Translations under genes and position numbers: made by a program
Shown: in pieces, positions 7,986 through 19,000 of the stretch
Position numbering within the stretch: the stretch's first letter is position 1
Layout: the number at the start of each line of letters is the position of its first letter
Origin: Neoscytalidium dimidiatum
Taxonomy: Eukaryota > Ascomycota > Dothideomycetes > Botryosphaeriales > Botryosphaeriaceae
Direction: 5' to 3'
Length of the DNA stretch: 20,000 nt
Assembly: GCA_037367355.1 (NCBI GenBank)
Contig: JAVSCG010000031.1
Coordinates: 1-20,000, forward strand
Notes under the pieces: generated by a model
Seen by the model: the letters and a program-made list of their open reading frames with translations, nothing else
Told to the model about the DNA's origin: nothing
Database searches by the model: none

Positions 7986-10900
7986 AAACTAAGGGTATTT
8001 TAAGCTAATTTAAATAGAAACGCTCTAGCTATAGAGAGCCTTCTATCTAAAGTAATCGACTTTAAAATTAGCCTAATTCTTATATAAGAACCGTAGCTAA
8101 TAAACCCCGAAAATCCTAGAGAAAGGCGGTTAGTTAACTACCCCGTATTCGTTTAAATTCTACTAGATTACTCTCTAACAAAAAGACCGTATACGTTAGT
8201 ATATATATTCCGTTATTTAACGGGAATAGATATTAACTATAACTCCGCGGTAACTAAATCCCCTAACCTAATAGCTCTAAAAATAATAGAGGAAAAAAGC
8301 TAATTCTATCTCTTTAATTTATATAACTAAAAGAAATAAGAAACTAATAATTCCTCTTATACGCTAGAACGTATTCTAGGCTACTAATAGCTAGAATTCT
8401 CTAGTATTATAGCTAGGGACTTTAATATTTACTACTCGTAGTAGGATCTAAGATTCCTCTACTCGAACGGGGCCTCCGCCTTAATAAATTAGATTAAATC
8501 TAATAACCTAGACCTACTAAATATACTAAAAGAAGGTACTTTCTATCGGCTAAACTTAGATAGACTTATAGTAATAGATCTAACGCTCTCTAGTTAAGAG
8601 CTAACGAATAAAATAACGGACTAGTAAATATTTAAATCTATTAAATCCGACTACTTTTCTATTTTATTTTAAATCTAATTAAATAAACGAATAAACTAGG
8701 AGAAATCTAAGTAATTTAGATTTAACTACGATAAGACTAATTAGGAAAAATTCTCTAAAGTCTTTAAAGAAAAAGCCTCGAACTTTATAGAATAGCTACG
8801 TCTATAACTAGCTATTCTAGAAGAAGAGAATAAAGATCTTAGCCTAGAGATTCTAAAAGACCGTTTAAAAGAAGTCTTTCTATTAGAAAAGCTAGGAGAA
8901 TTTCTAACTAATCTTATACAATAAATAGCGAACTAAGCTATTCTAAAAACTATCTCGCTAGCTTAAGCTAAACCCTAATAGAATTCTACTCTAATAAAGG
9001 CTCGAGAGAATCTTAAATAAATAATACGGCTTATACGACGCTCGCTAGAGCTCGTAAATAAGTAAGACTTTCTAAAAATCTAAAACGAATACTTCTCCTC
9101 TATTCGAAAAGCTAAACGGGACTACTAGAATTTATTTCTAAGTAAAAATACCCCTAAAACTATCTTTAAAGTAATAGCCTATATAAAATACCGCCCGATA
9201 GAACGAATCCTATCGATTCGGGCTAAAAACGGTCTACTATAAGATAGCTAGAAGAGGAAAAGCTTCGCGCTAAAAGAAACGCTATTTTTATCCTCTTCTA
9301 ACGTATAAATCGAAAATAACTAGATAGACTACTAGCCGGATCTAAGCTAGAAATAGCTAATTCTAGATAAAATAGAGCTCGAATAAACGTATTTAAACCT
9401 AATAAAAGAAACTATACCCGGGCCTAATTTAATATCTTAATAGATTATAATTTAGGCCTATAAAGTATTCTCTAAAGCCTTTTATTTTATCTATTTAAAT
9501 CTATTTAAATACGGCTACTATCTAAAGTACTAAAGATAAGTAACGAGGGTAATTTTAAAGAAACCTAATAAGCTAGATCCTATAAATTCTAAGACTTATA
9601 GGGTTATTTCTTTACTAAATTATCTAGAAAAAGTACTCAAACGAGTAATAGCTAAACGCCTCGGTTTTCTAGCGGAAATAATAAACCTAGTCTACCCTAT
9701 ATAAATAGAGGGAAGACTTAAAAAATCCGCTATAGACTCCTACTTTATTCTTACGAATTTAGTAGAGGAAAATCGAAAGATAAAGCTAAAAATATCTACG
9801 CTATTTCTAGACGTACGCGGCGTATACGACTATATTACATAAGAATAACTCCTAGAAATTCTAAGAAAGTTAAAGCTACTAACTAACCTACTTATATAGA
9901 TTAGAACTTTCTTAAATTCCTAATAATTACGCCTTAGTTTTAATAGAAATATAGAAGAATTTAGTAATATAGAAATAGATATATCGTAAGAAAGTCTTAT
10001 TTTACCGATACTATTTCTAATCTATATCTGAGACCTATTCTAGATAAACTCCGCTATCTATCTATTCTACGTTAATAATATCTCTTTAATAGTAAGCTTA
10101 AATAGCTAGAAAAAGAATATTAAGATACTAGAAAGAAAAGCGGAAAGACTCTATAAACTAGACGCGGAAAATACTATATAATTTAACCTTAAAAAAACCG
10201 AATTAATATATTTTTCTAAAGAAAAAACGGTAAGAGACTCTACTTTAAAACTATCTACGGGTTTAGTTATAAAGCCTAAGAATCTAGTTCGATATCTAGA
10301 AGTTTTCTTAGACCTACTTCTAAATTTTAAGGAATACGTTAATATTAGAATAAGCTAAGTACGTTTAAGCCTCTTAAGGATAAATCAATTAACTAATATT
10401 AAGAACGGACTAAAATCTAACGTGGTATAATAGTTATACTTAGCCTATATTACCTTCGTTTCCGACTACGGCTCCGTTCTATACTAGAATAACTAAGCGA
10501 ATTTTAAACGAAAAGCTACGATACTCTAGAATCTAGCTCTATAAAAGATACTAGGCGTTTTTAAAACCGCTCTAGTTACCCCCCTCGAAATAAAAGCTAC
10601 GATCCTATCCTTAGAAATCCGCTTAGAAAATAACCTTCGATTCTACGCTCTATAAAGTCTTAAATTAGACCAAAAATATCTAATTTAAAGCCTTCTAGAA
10701 AGAGAGAGCGAATATAAAAGTAAGCTCGTTAAAAAAATTAGAGACTTTTTAAAAGATAAATTGTATAATCTTAAAATAGTTAATTCTTTCTACTTTTCAT
10801 TCTAGAAGATATCTACCTTCTACTCGGTTAAAGTCTCTAAACTCTTAAAAGAAGAATAAGTTAAAAAATACCTAAACGAACTTAAAAATCCTCTAAATAA

Positions 10901-11790
10901 CCTAATTTCTATCTATATAGACGCTAGTTTAATTCTAAATAAAACCGGAATAGAATTAGTAGTTTTTATAGATAGAAACGACCCTACTCTTAAAGACGAA
11001 ACTACTATTATAGTAGGAAATATTAGGGATAATAACCTAGTTTATAACGGTAAACTAGAGGCTCTTACGAGAGCCCTTAAACTCGTAGTTAGAAACGAAT
11101 ATACCGATAAAAATATTAAAGTCTACGCGGATAACTAGGCCGCGCTCTACCGTCTAAAAATACTATCTAGAAACCTAGAATAATAAGCGTAAATACGAGC
11201 TTTAAACGTAGTAAAAACGCTTATTCTTAACGGAAATTTAGTTTAACTAGAATAGGTCCCTAGCTATTTTAATATACGCGGTAACGAAGAAGTAGATTCC
11301 CTAGCTAAATACGCCTATAAAATAAACCCGAATAACGAATCTACTAGCTACGTATTCTTTAGAATACTAACGTAAGTAGACTTTATTAATTCGTAGTAAA
11401 AAATAGCGAATAAGTAAGTAGAAATAGCTTCTAAAGAGTTCTATCTACGGCGGTTTAACTAGAAAATAAAACGTAAGCTAGTAGACCTTTCTATAGAAAG
11501 AGAAACTAGCTCCGTATTTTACTAGCTTAAAATAGAATACGGCTAAATAAACTCCTCGATATCTAATTCTAGACTATAAAAAGTATCGACTTAAAAGAGA
11601 AGATATATATACTAGTCTAGAAATAAAAAACCCCTTTCTAGACCTTATTTTTAATACTAAAGACGGATAAAAGGCTCTTCTAAGCTTTCTATTAATAATT
11701 AAAATAGCTACTTAAAAGTAGCTATTAGAACTTACTTTAACGAAAGCCTAAATACGTACTTTTAAAAAACTAACTTTAGTCTCTCTTTAT
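7985..11790 (+). pseudogene. LINE ORF2: AP endonuclease, reverse transcriptase, RNase H, RIP-mutated
   Basis: One reading frame (frame 3) about 1,270 codons long, interrupted only by TAA/TAG. AP endonuclease: LILI-stop-EP-stop near 8070-8090 (QEPW expected) and ARDFNIYYS at about 8412-8438 (GDFNxHHS expected). RT: STLFLDVRGVYDY (about 9798-9836), then ESLILPILFLIYI and YVNN at 10068-10079, where YVDD is expected. RNase H: IYIDAS with Asp at 10920-10922, KLEAL with Glu (about 11059), VYADN with Asp at 11130-11132, and GNEEVDSLAKYA (about 11280-11316). The C-terminal stretch may be the usual Cys/His-rich tail, now degraded. The endonuclease nicks the target and RT primes from it. The end coordinate is approximate. 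Confidence 0.85.
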
Positions 11791-12022
11791 AAAGAAATAT
11801 TCTCTTCTATTTTTCTTAGCGTTATTTACTACTTCTTTTACTCTTCTACTTACTTTCTTATTTCTTTCTAAAAAGTACTAGCTTAGCCCCTACTATTTCT
11901 AGACTCCTTCTCAAAGAAAATTAGAATAAAAACTCCGGTTAAAATATCGAACTAGATATATTAGTAGACTAGCCGTCTTTTATAAGCTTAGCTTATATAA
12001 GAACGTTAAATAAATAAATAAA
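11790..12022 (+). other. LINE 3' UTR with (TAAA)4 tail
   Basis: A non-coding stretch after ORF2, ending in four TAAA units at 12007-12022 directly before the right target-site duplication. A short simple-repeat tail is usual for LINEs that start reverse transcription at the RNA 3' end. Confidence 0.7.
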
Positions 12023-12033
12023 TAAGAAATTAG
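12023..12033. repeat. Right target-site duplication of the LINE
   Basis: TAAGAAATTAG, identical to 5920-5930. Removing 5931-12033 restores a continuous copia frame across the insertion point. Confidence 0.85.
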
Positions 12034-13080
12034 GCTATTTAATAGACGCTAGTAAAAGACGTATATATAAAATAGTAGATTAGTCTACCTTCTATAATAT
12101 TATAGTAAAAGACGATATCTACTTTATTAAATACTACTAAGAGTTAACTTTACTAAATATAAGCTATATTCTAGCCGCTATAACTACTAGAAAGCTTCTA
12201 ATTAATTACTAGTATAAGATTATAGCTTATATAGATAGAGAAGTAATTACTTACCTCTCTAAAGCCGCTTAAAAAGCTAAAATTAAACCTTAATTAAGTT
12301 AGAAATTATACTATAATATATATATAAGAATAAAAGTATACTAGATTATTTTATATTTAAAAAAGAAGAAAGAATAGTTATTAAAATTCTTTTTTCGCGT
12401 CTTATTCAATATAATTATTATAATAGACGTATATAATAAGTATAGATATATTATATATCTAGAATATATAGTAATAAACTATATACTTGTTCGTTTATAT
12501 ATAAATAAATACTAATACGTAGATATTCTTTAAGAATTCTTCTAGTTAATTTAAAACTATTTTAAGTAGAAAGTTATATTCTTTCGCTTTAATAACGAGA
12601 TCTTCTTAACTTATATATTTTACGACTCTATAAGAAAGTAAGAAATTATTTAGAAGGCTTCTATACTATATACTTCTAAATAGAATAGATATTTAGAATA
12701 GTTAAAAAAAGTTCTTACTACTAAAGCTCGCGCTTTACGAGTAGAAGATAATTTTCTAGTTAAACTATAGCTAGAAATCTATTTTATAGTAGTCTATATT
12801 TATAATCGAACTCTTAGTAGGCGCTTAAAGTAGAAAACTCTATTTAAATTAATATATAGTAGTAAGTCTTTACTAGTATACTTACGTATATACGATAGTA
12901 AAGCTTATATATTAAATAAGACTATTATATTATCTAATAAACTATTAGATAGAGCTTTATTAGGCTATTTAATTAGCTATAATTCTAGAAATATCTATTA
13001 AATATAATATCTACTAGATTAAAGGGTTATTAGTATATAAGATATTACTTTTAATAAAATAATAAGGTTTTAGCCTTATA
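12024..13080 (+). pseudogene. copia integrase, RIP-mutated
   Basis: It begins with GYLIDASKRRIYKIV and then KDDIYFIK, the pre-integrase segment. The mutated HHCC region is LAAITT...HIDREVI-like (His now Tyr). Core block near 12658-12700: SILYTSKQNR-like (SxPYTPQQNG expected), followed by TKARAL. At 12801 on comes YNRTLSRRLK (NRxPT.xLxGxTP expected), then LRIYDSKAYIL (LRVFGCKAYV expected), ALLGYLISYNS and DITFNK, the diagnostic C-terminal block of Ty1/copia integrases. The order protease then integrase, with integrase before RT, is the copia arrangement, opposite to gypsy. No frameshift is needed across more than 1 kb. Confidence 0.85.
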
Positions 13081-13499
13081 AGAAAGAAATCTTTATACTA
13101 GAAGTACTTAAAGAAGTAATAGAATCTCTAATAGAGCGCCTACTAATTATACTTAACCTAAATAATATAATTAATTTAAGCTCTAAAAGTAAGAGTAATT
13201 AGAAGAAAGAAGAAAGCTTTATATAAAGAATTACGCTCTTCGCGGACGATAGTAGGCTAAATTTTTATATAAAATAGTTATTACCTAGCTACGGTCTTTA
13301 TAAAGACTTTAAAATATACTCTTCTTAAGGTTAATTACTAACTTTTAAAGCTTTATCTAAAGTAGAAAATTAACTACTATTATAAAGCGCTTCTAGAGTA
13401 GAAAATAAAACTATATTAATATAGAAAGCTTAGAAATCGCTATAGAGAGATAATTAGGCCTTAAGAATAGTATTATAAACCCTAGAATATATAGGCTTT

Positions 13500-13758
13500 A
13501 TAGCCACGAGGGACGCAAGCCCGCACGGGAAAACAAGCCGTAAGGCCTTAGCGACCGCCCGCACGGGAAGGATACCCACGGACGTAGCGACTAGAAAGAA
13601 GGCACGGTCTAACGGAAAGCCCGTAGGGAATAAAGGACCGTACGGGTAAGAAGTAGGAAGCTAATAAGAGTAGGTACTACGGGACGAGAGTATAGCGGTA
13701 GTATCGTCCGCTAGTACTATTAGAAGTCGGAAACTAGGAAATAGGCCTAAGCGCCCGC
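13500..13758. repeat. GC-richer island with GCCCG...GGGAA repeats
   Basis: An abrupt rise in GC and the return of some CpA dinucleotides. The 13-mer GCCCGCACGGGAA occurs at 13519-13531 and 13557-13569, with related copies GCCCGTAGGGAA (13619-13630) and CCGTACGGG (about 13638). No protein is recognised. It separates the copia remnant from the gypsy-2 LTR and could be the target DNA, part of another repeat, or an outer part of the LTR. Confidence 0.5.
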
Positions 13759-13996
13759 GTTACGTAAGTGCCTCGCGGCCTACTTAGATTAACCTAATTT
13801 AAGTCCCTTAATCTAATACTATTAATCTAACGGTATTAATCTAATAAGTATCGATCTAGATTATTATAGCTTTCCTATAGTATATAGATACGCTCGTTAG
13901 ATAGTATTCTAACCCTCGTAGTTAACTTAAAGTTCTAATTTAATACTATATTAACTTGAAGGTAATAAGGCCTACTAAACTCCTATCTTACGTAAC
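13759..13996 (+). repeat. Probable 5' LTR of gypsy-2 (238 bp)
   Basis: It is bounded by a perfect 10-bp inverted repeat, GTTACGTAAG (13759-13768) and CTTACGTAAC (13987-13996). This resembles the TGTTACG/CGTAACA ends of the gypsy-1 LTR without the outer T and A. Inside, a TATATAG sequence (about 13881) and ACCCTCGTAGTTAACTTA (about 13912-13929) match the gypsy-1 LTR in order and spacing. No second copy is available in the window, so the ends are inferred. Confidence 0.55.
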
Positions 13997-14140
13997 TTCT
14001 TATTCTATCGCCGCTCCCCTTTTCTTGTCTTTAAGGTAAACCCTTCGATAAATCCGAACCTACTAGGCGACTCCGAAGCCTAGTAGTAGAGGCCCCGTCG
14101 TTATACTTTAACTACCATCCTTATAGAAAAGGAAGCGATT
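13997..14140 (+). other. gypsy-2 leader between LTR and gag
   Basis: A non-coding interval that should hold the primer-binding site. No tRNA-complementary TGG sequence is visible directly after the LTR, either because RIP has altered it or because the element uses self-priming. Confidence 0.35.
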
Positions 14141-16036
14141 TATTAGAAAATAGAAAGTATTCTCTTATCCTAATAAGTACTAATAGTATTAGCTATTATA
14201 GCGGACGTACCTAGTAGTAAACACGTATAAGAGGTATAGAATACTCTAGGCTCGTAGTAACCGCCGTAATATAGTACGGTAGTAGGAAACCAATACCCTA
14301 ATATACCGACTAACGAGGAGCTACTTAATATAATCCTAGAACTTCGAAATAAAAACGTAATTCTACGTACCTAGCTTACCTAGGCACTAGCTCTACCACC
14401 GGCTACTAAGGTTAAGGTCCTAAAACTAGACCTATACTACGGAGACTAAAAGAAGACCTAAGCCTTTATTACGTAGCTAAATAACTATATATACTTTACG
14501 TACGGTAACTTCGCTGGCCCCGCCGAATAAGTCCTATACGCTAGTACCTACCTTAGAGGATCGGCGGAATAATAGTTCCGACCTTTTAAGCGCGAGTACT
14601 AGGAGAAACCTATATACCTATAGTCCGAAGTAACCTCGATAATCTTTAGCGACTACTAAAACTTTATAAAATAGCTTAAGGCAGCCTTTAGCGGCGTAGA
14701 CGAGAATCGCCTAGCTATAAGAACCCTTATAAGTCTAAAATAGAAAGGAACGGTATAAGACTATATAGCTAAATTCTAAAACGCGGTATACCTTATAGAC
14801 GGGCACTCTAATCTTACGCTACGTACCTTCTACTACTAAGGGCTAAAGGACGAGATTAAGAAAGCTATAACGTACTATAAGGAACTAGAAACCCTTAACG
14901 ATATAATTAAGCTAGCCCTACTTATAGATAAGCGTCGTATAGAGAGGTAGTTCGATAAAAAGGGGTATAACGCTAATATCTTAAGATAAGCTAGGCCTCG
15001 TTACACCTAAGAAGGAGGCGACGCTATAGAAATAGATAATATAGTACGGCGAGATAAAGGCAAGAATAAGAAGAACGGCAATAATAAGGGTAAGAAAAGA
15101 GAATAGAGTAAGAAAGAAAAAGAACTCTATAAGAAAGGACTATATATCTAATATAGAGATAAATAGAGTATAGGGTATAAATACTCGAAGAAAGAGTTAC
15201 GAGAAGTAGCGGCGGCTATCTAGGAATAGAAGGCGCCTCGAGAAATCGCCACTATAAAAATAGTAGACTATATAACTCTAAGCTAGATAGCGTACTACGA
15301 TAATAATTATACTATCTACTAGAGCGATAAGGACGCTACGAGGTAGTATCCTAGTAAGCTACGACGACTTAATATAATACTCCGAAAATTAAAAGAGGCT
15401 ACGGAGGAAGATATCGAGGAGTACTTCCCGGCCGATAAAGACCTCGTAAATAGCGAAACCGGAGAACTATATAATAGTATACCGGAGTCTAGCGAGGTAG
15501 AAACTATCGGATAATAGTAGGACTAGGCTATACTTAACCGGATCGTAGAATACCTAAACCGGTACGGAGATATAAAGAATATCGAATCCGGTTATATCCC
15601 TACGATCTACTAGACCTCCGAATCGAGAATAGATCTACCACCGTAATAGTACTAGATAAAGAACGGAAAACTTAGCTTACGGTTTTTCGAGAACGACGTA
15701 TAGTACCCCTAGAAGAAATCGCTATTAAAAACGGCCGATAAGGTAGCATTCTAGCTTAAAGGAGAAGCCTAGAAAATATAGTAGTAACGAGACCTCGCGT
15801 CTCTACGCGATATAGCCTATACTCTCTACCGTTACGATATAGCTACGCGAAGCCGCGGTACCCTATAGTAGGTACCCAACGAAAAATACGGCAAACTAAT
15901 CTTTTAGTACTAGGTACGTAATAGATAAATCTACTAGAGGCGTAAAGTTAAGTAGGGACGATAGACTTAGTAGAAGGATACTCTAATCCTAGTTAAGGAA
16001 TAGAACGAGTATATACGCTACGAGATATTAAAAAAC
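14140..16036 (+). pseudogene. gypsy-2 gag, RIP-mutated
   Basis: Frame 2 reads as a Gag capsid protein with only TAA/TAG stops: EELLNIILELRNKN (about 14315-14356), then KVKVLKLDLYYGD and a typical retrotransposon-Gag stretch through SGVDENRLAIRTL and LRTFYYQGLKDEIKKAI. A basic Lys-rich region (about 15056-15125) precedes a degenerate zinc knuckle at about 15140-15181, where Cys codons appear as TAT/TAC. About 280 codons follow the knuckle in the same frame, to an A-run at 16030-16036 where pol takes over in frame 1. Gag forms the virus-like particle. The start is approximate because the ATG is lost. Confidence 0.75.
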
Positions 16037-16088
16037 TAGACGGCTCCCCTAGCTAGGGACCCTAGAAGGGGCTAATACGAAGGTCCCT
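16030..16088 (+). promoter_or_regulatory. Candidate -1 ribosomal frameshift signal between gag and pol
   Basis: The heptamer A AAA AAC (16030-16036) is in the right phase for gag (codons TTA AAA AAC in frame 2). Slipping back one base gives frame 1, the frame of protease and all of pol. Nine bases downstream lie CCCCT (16046-16050) and AGGGG (16067-16071) as a possible first stem, with AGGGACC (16055-16061) in the loop able to pair with GGTCCCT (16082-16088), forming an H-type pseudoknot. RIP could have changed the first A (it follows T), so the ancestral heptamer may differ. Confidence 0.5.
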
Positions 16089-19000
16089 TAACTAGGTTAT
16101 ATACTTAACATTAAACGGAATATCTCGTAAATAGAAAGAACTTAAAACGCTACTAGAAGTACTAGTTATAATTAAAGAAACTACTACGCTAGCAATAATC
16201 GATAGTAGAGCGTAAGGGAATTTCGTAGATTCTAAATTCCTTAGGAAGAACGACTTGCCATTCTAACCTAAGAAACGGCCCTACGAACTTAGTACGTTCG
16301 ACGGGTTATCGATAGAATACGGCAAGGGTTAGGTAAGGATCGAGACCGGTTAGATACGAATAACTCTCGGAGATTATAAAGAACGAATTAACCTAGACGT
16401 AATAATAAGCCTAAACTACGATATCGTCCTTAGGATGCCCTAGTTAAAAACCTACGACCCGTATATTAGCTAGAGTATAGAAACTATAACGTTTCCCGGA
16501 GACAACTATAAGCGATACCTCGCGAACCTCGAGATAAAAGAGCTAGAGAGCTAGAGCTAGGAGCTAGAGCTAGAGAGCTAGAGCTAGGAGCTAGAGCTAG
16601 AAAGCTAGAGCTAGGAGCTAGAGCCTAAGAGCTAGAGCTAGGAGCCGGAGCTAGAAAGCTAGAGCCGAGAGCTAGAGCTAGAGAGCTAGAGCTAAAGGGG
16701 CTACGAGCTAGGGCCATCTAGAGAGCACCCGGTAGAGGCTAAGAGGATATCCCTTAATGCCCTACTACGTATAAAAAAACGAGGAGAGTAAGCTTATATC
16801 GTCTATATTAAGCCTAGCTTAGAATAAGAACGCCGAATTATAGCATAGATTAGAAAACGGACCCCGGAAGTCGATACTCCCCGGCTACTCGGAGGAGACT
16901 ATCCGAAGAGGATCTACGAGAGGTATAGCCCGCTAGGTAGAACCCTTAACTAGATACGCGTAACGGAAAATACTACGGGACTAGAGAAAGTACTCCTAGA
17001 ATTCCGGAAATACGCCGAACTATTTTAAGAAAGAGGTAAAGGATTATTATCTAATTATAAGCTATAGGACTACGAAATACCTCTATTACTAGGAACGTAG
17101 CCTACGTTTAAGCCTATTTATTCCCTCTCGGAAAACGAGGCCGAAGTACTAAGAGAGTATCTTAAAACGAACCTAGAAAGAGAATATATCCGACCCTCTA
17201 CGTTACCCGCCGGATACCCTATCCTATTCGTACCTAAGAAAAATAGTAAGCTCCGCCTCTATATCGATTATAGGCAATTAAACGATATTACGATAAAAAA
17301 CCGATACCCGTTACTACGTATCGAAGAATTATAGAATAGACTAAGAAAAGCTAAATACTTTACTAAGCTAGACCTTAGAGAAGGTTATTATCTCGTCCGG
17401 ATAAAAGAAGGTAAAGAATAGAAAACGGCTTTCTAAATAAGGTTCGGATATTATAAGTATACGGTAATACTATTCGAGCTTACTAACGTACCGGCTACGT
17501 TCTAGAGCCTAGTTAACGATATACTACGACCGTATTTAGACGTATTCGTACTAGCCTACCTAGACGATATCCTAATATACTCGGAGACGCTCGAAGAATA
17601 TACCGAGTACGTATATAAAGTCCTATAGGCACTAGAGGAATAGAACCTCTAGATAGCCCCCGATAAGAGCGAATAGTATATATAGAAGACTAAGTACCTC
17701 GAGTTTATCGTTACCCCGGGATATATTAGTATAGACGAAAAGAAACTAGACGCGATAAGAAACTAGCCTACGCCGAAAACTATTAAAGAAGTATAATTCT
17801 TTCTTAGCTTTACTAACTTTTACCGGAAGTTTATCCTAAACTATACGAAGGTATTAGCTCCGCTTATAGATTTAACTAAAAAAGAATATAAATTCGTATA
17901 GGGAGAAAGATAGTAGAATACTTTCGACTTATTAAAACGAATATTTATAGAAGCGCCGGTCTTAGAGCTATTCTACCCCGACCTACCTATAACGGTAGAA
18001 ACCGACGTATCGGACTACGCTATTAGAGCGGTCTTAAGCTAGCTAGGCGAGTAAGGTAGACTATATTCTATTGCGTATTACTCCTAAAAAATAATAGGAC
18101 TAGAACGGAACTACGACGTCTATAATAAAGAACTTCTAGCTATCGTTACGGCCTTTAAAGAATAAAGATATTACCTTAAAGGAGCTAAATACTAGGTTAT
18201 AGTCTACTACGACTATAAGAACCTTTTATACTTTACTACTACGAAAGAACTAAACCGAAGATAGGTTAGATAGGCTAAAGAACTAGCGTTCTACGATATA
18301 AAGATTACCTACTAAAAGGGATTAAAGAACGCTCGCGTAGACGCGCTAAGTAAAAAAGCCGACTATATAGAAGGGAAGCTAGAACTATAACCGGCAATAC
18401 TAGTAGAGTAGAAAGACGGGTCTTTTATACTCGATAAACGCTAGATCTCCGCTATATATAGAAGAAAGGAGAAACCTGATAAGTTGCTTACTCCGGCTAG
18501 GCTAGTAGCCTTAGCGATACGCCTAGAAAGCTACGGATAGAATTATAAAATCTAAGAAGCCTACGCGGAAGACGCTACGGCATAAGAAATTAGAAATCTA
18601 GAGAACGACCCCCGAGTAACTAAAGACGTAAATAGAATAATCCTATTCTTAAGATTAATCTACGTCCCGGTAAAACTACGGGAGGAACTCGTAAAGGATA
18701 TATACGAGGCCCCAGCGTATAGTTATTAAGGAACCGACAAGACGATTAAGAGAATTACGAGAAACTACTACTTCCTAGGGCTTAGAAGGATAGTCTAATA
18801 GATAGTTACGTAATACGACCTCTATATTCGAAGTAAGACGGCGAGATACGTACTCTACGAACTACTTTAGCTACTATCGGCACCTAAACGCCCTTGATAA
18901 TCTATCTCGCTAGATTTTATTACGGACCTATCTAAGTTAGAAGAACTACTTACTAGAGTTAAGTACGATTTAGTACTAGTTATCGTAGATAGAATAATAA

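Larger units (their letters stand above)
5931..12022 (+). mobile_element. Tad1-type LINE, nearly full length, RIP-mutated
   Basis: A 6092-bp non-LTR retrotransposon bounded by 11-bp target-site duplications and ending in (TAAA)4. It has a 5' leader, ORF1 with CCHC knuckles, ORF2 with AP endonuclease, reverse transcriptase and RNase H, then a short 3' UTR. The length and the presence of an RNase H domain after RT fit the fungal Tad clade. Every catalytic region carries RIP-type changes, so it is dead. It is inserted in the same orientation as the host copia element. Confidence 0.88.
12023..13490 (+). mobile_element. RIP-mutated Ty1/copia element, right part (integrase)
   Basis: This continues the copia element interrupted at 5930. 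It contains the pre-integrase domain, integrase core and integrase C-terminal block in a single frame (frame 3). After about 13080 the translation is an unrecognised linker, and no reverse transcriptase or RNase H of copia type is seen before the composition changes near 13500, so the element seems truncated there. The exact right edge is not resolved. Confidence 0.75.

Noticed and set aside
16534..16695. CRISPR-like or satellite array
   Set aside because: Units are directly adjacent with no spacers and keep the pol reading frame, so this is a coding minisatellite.
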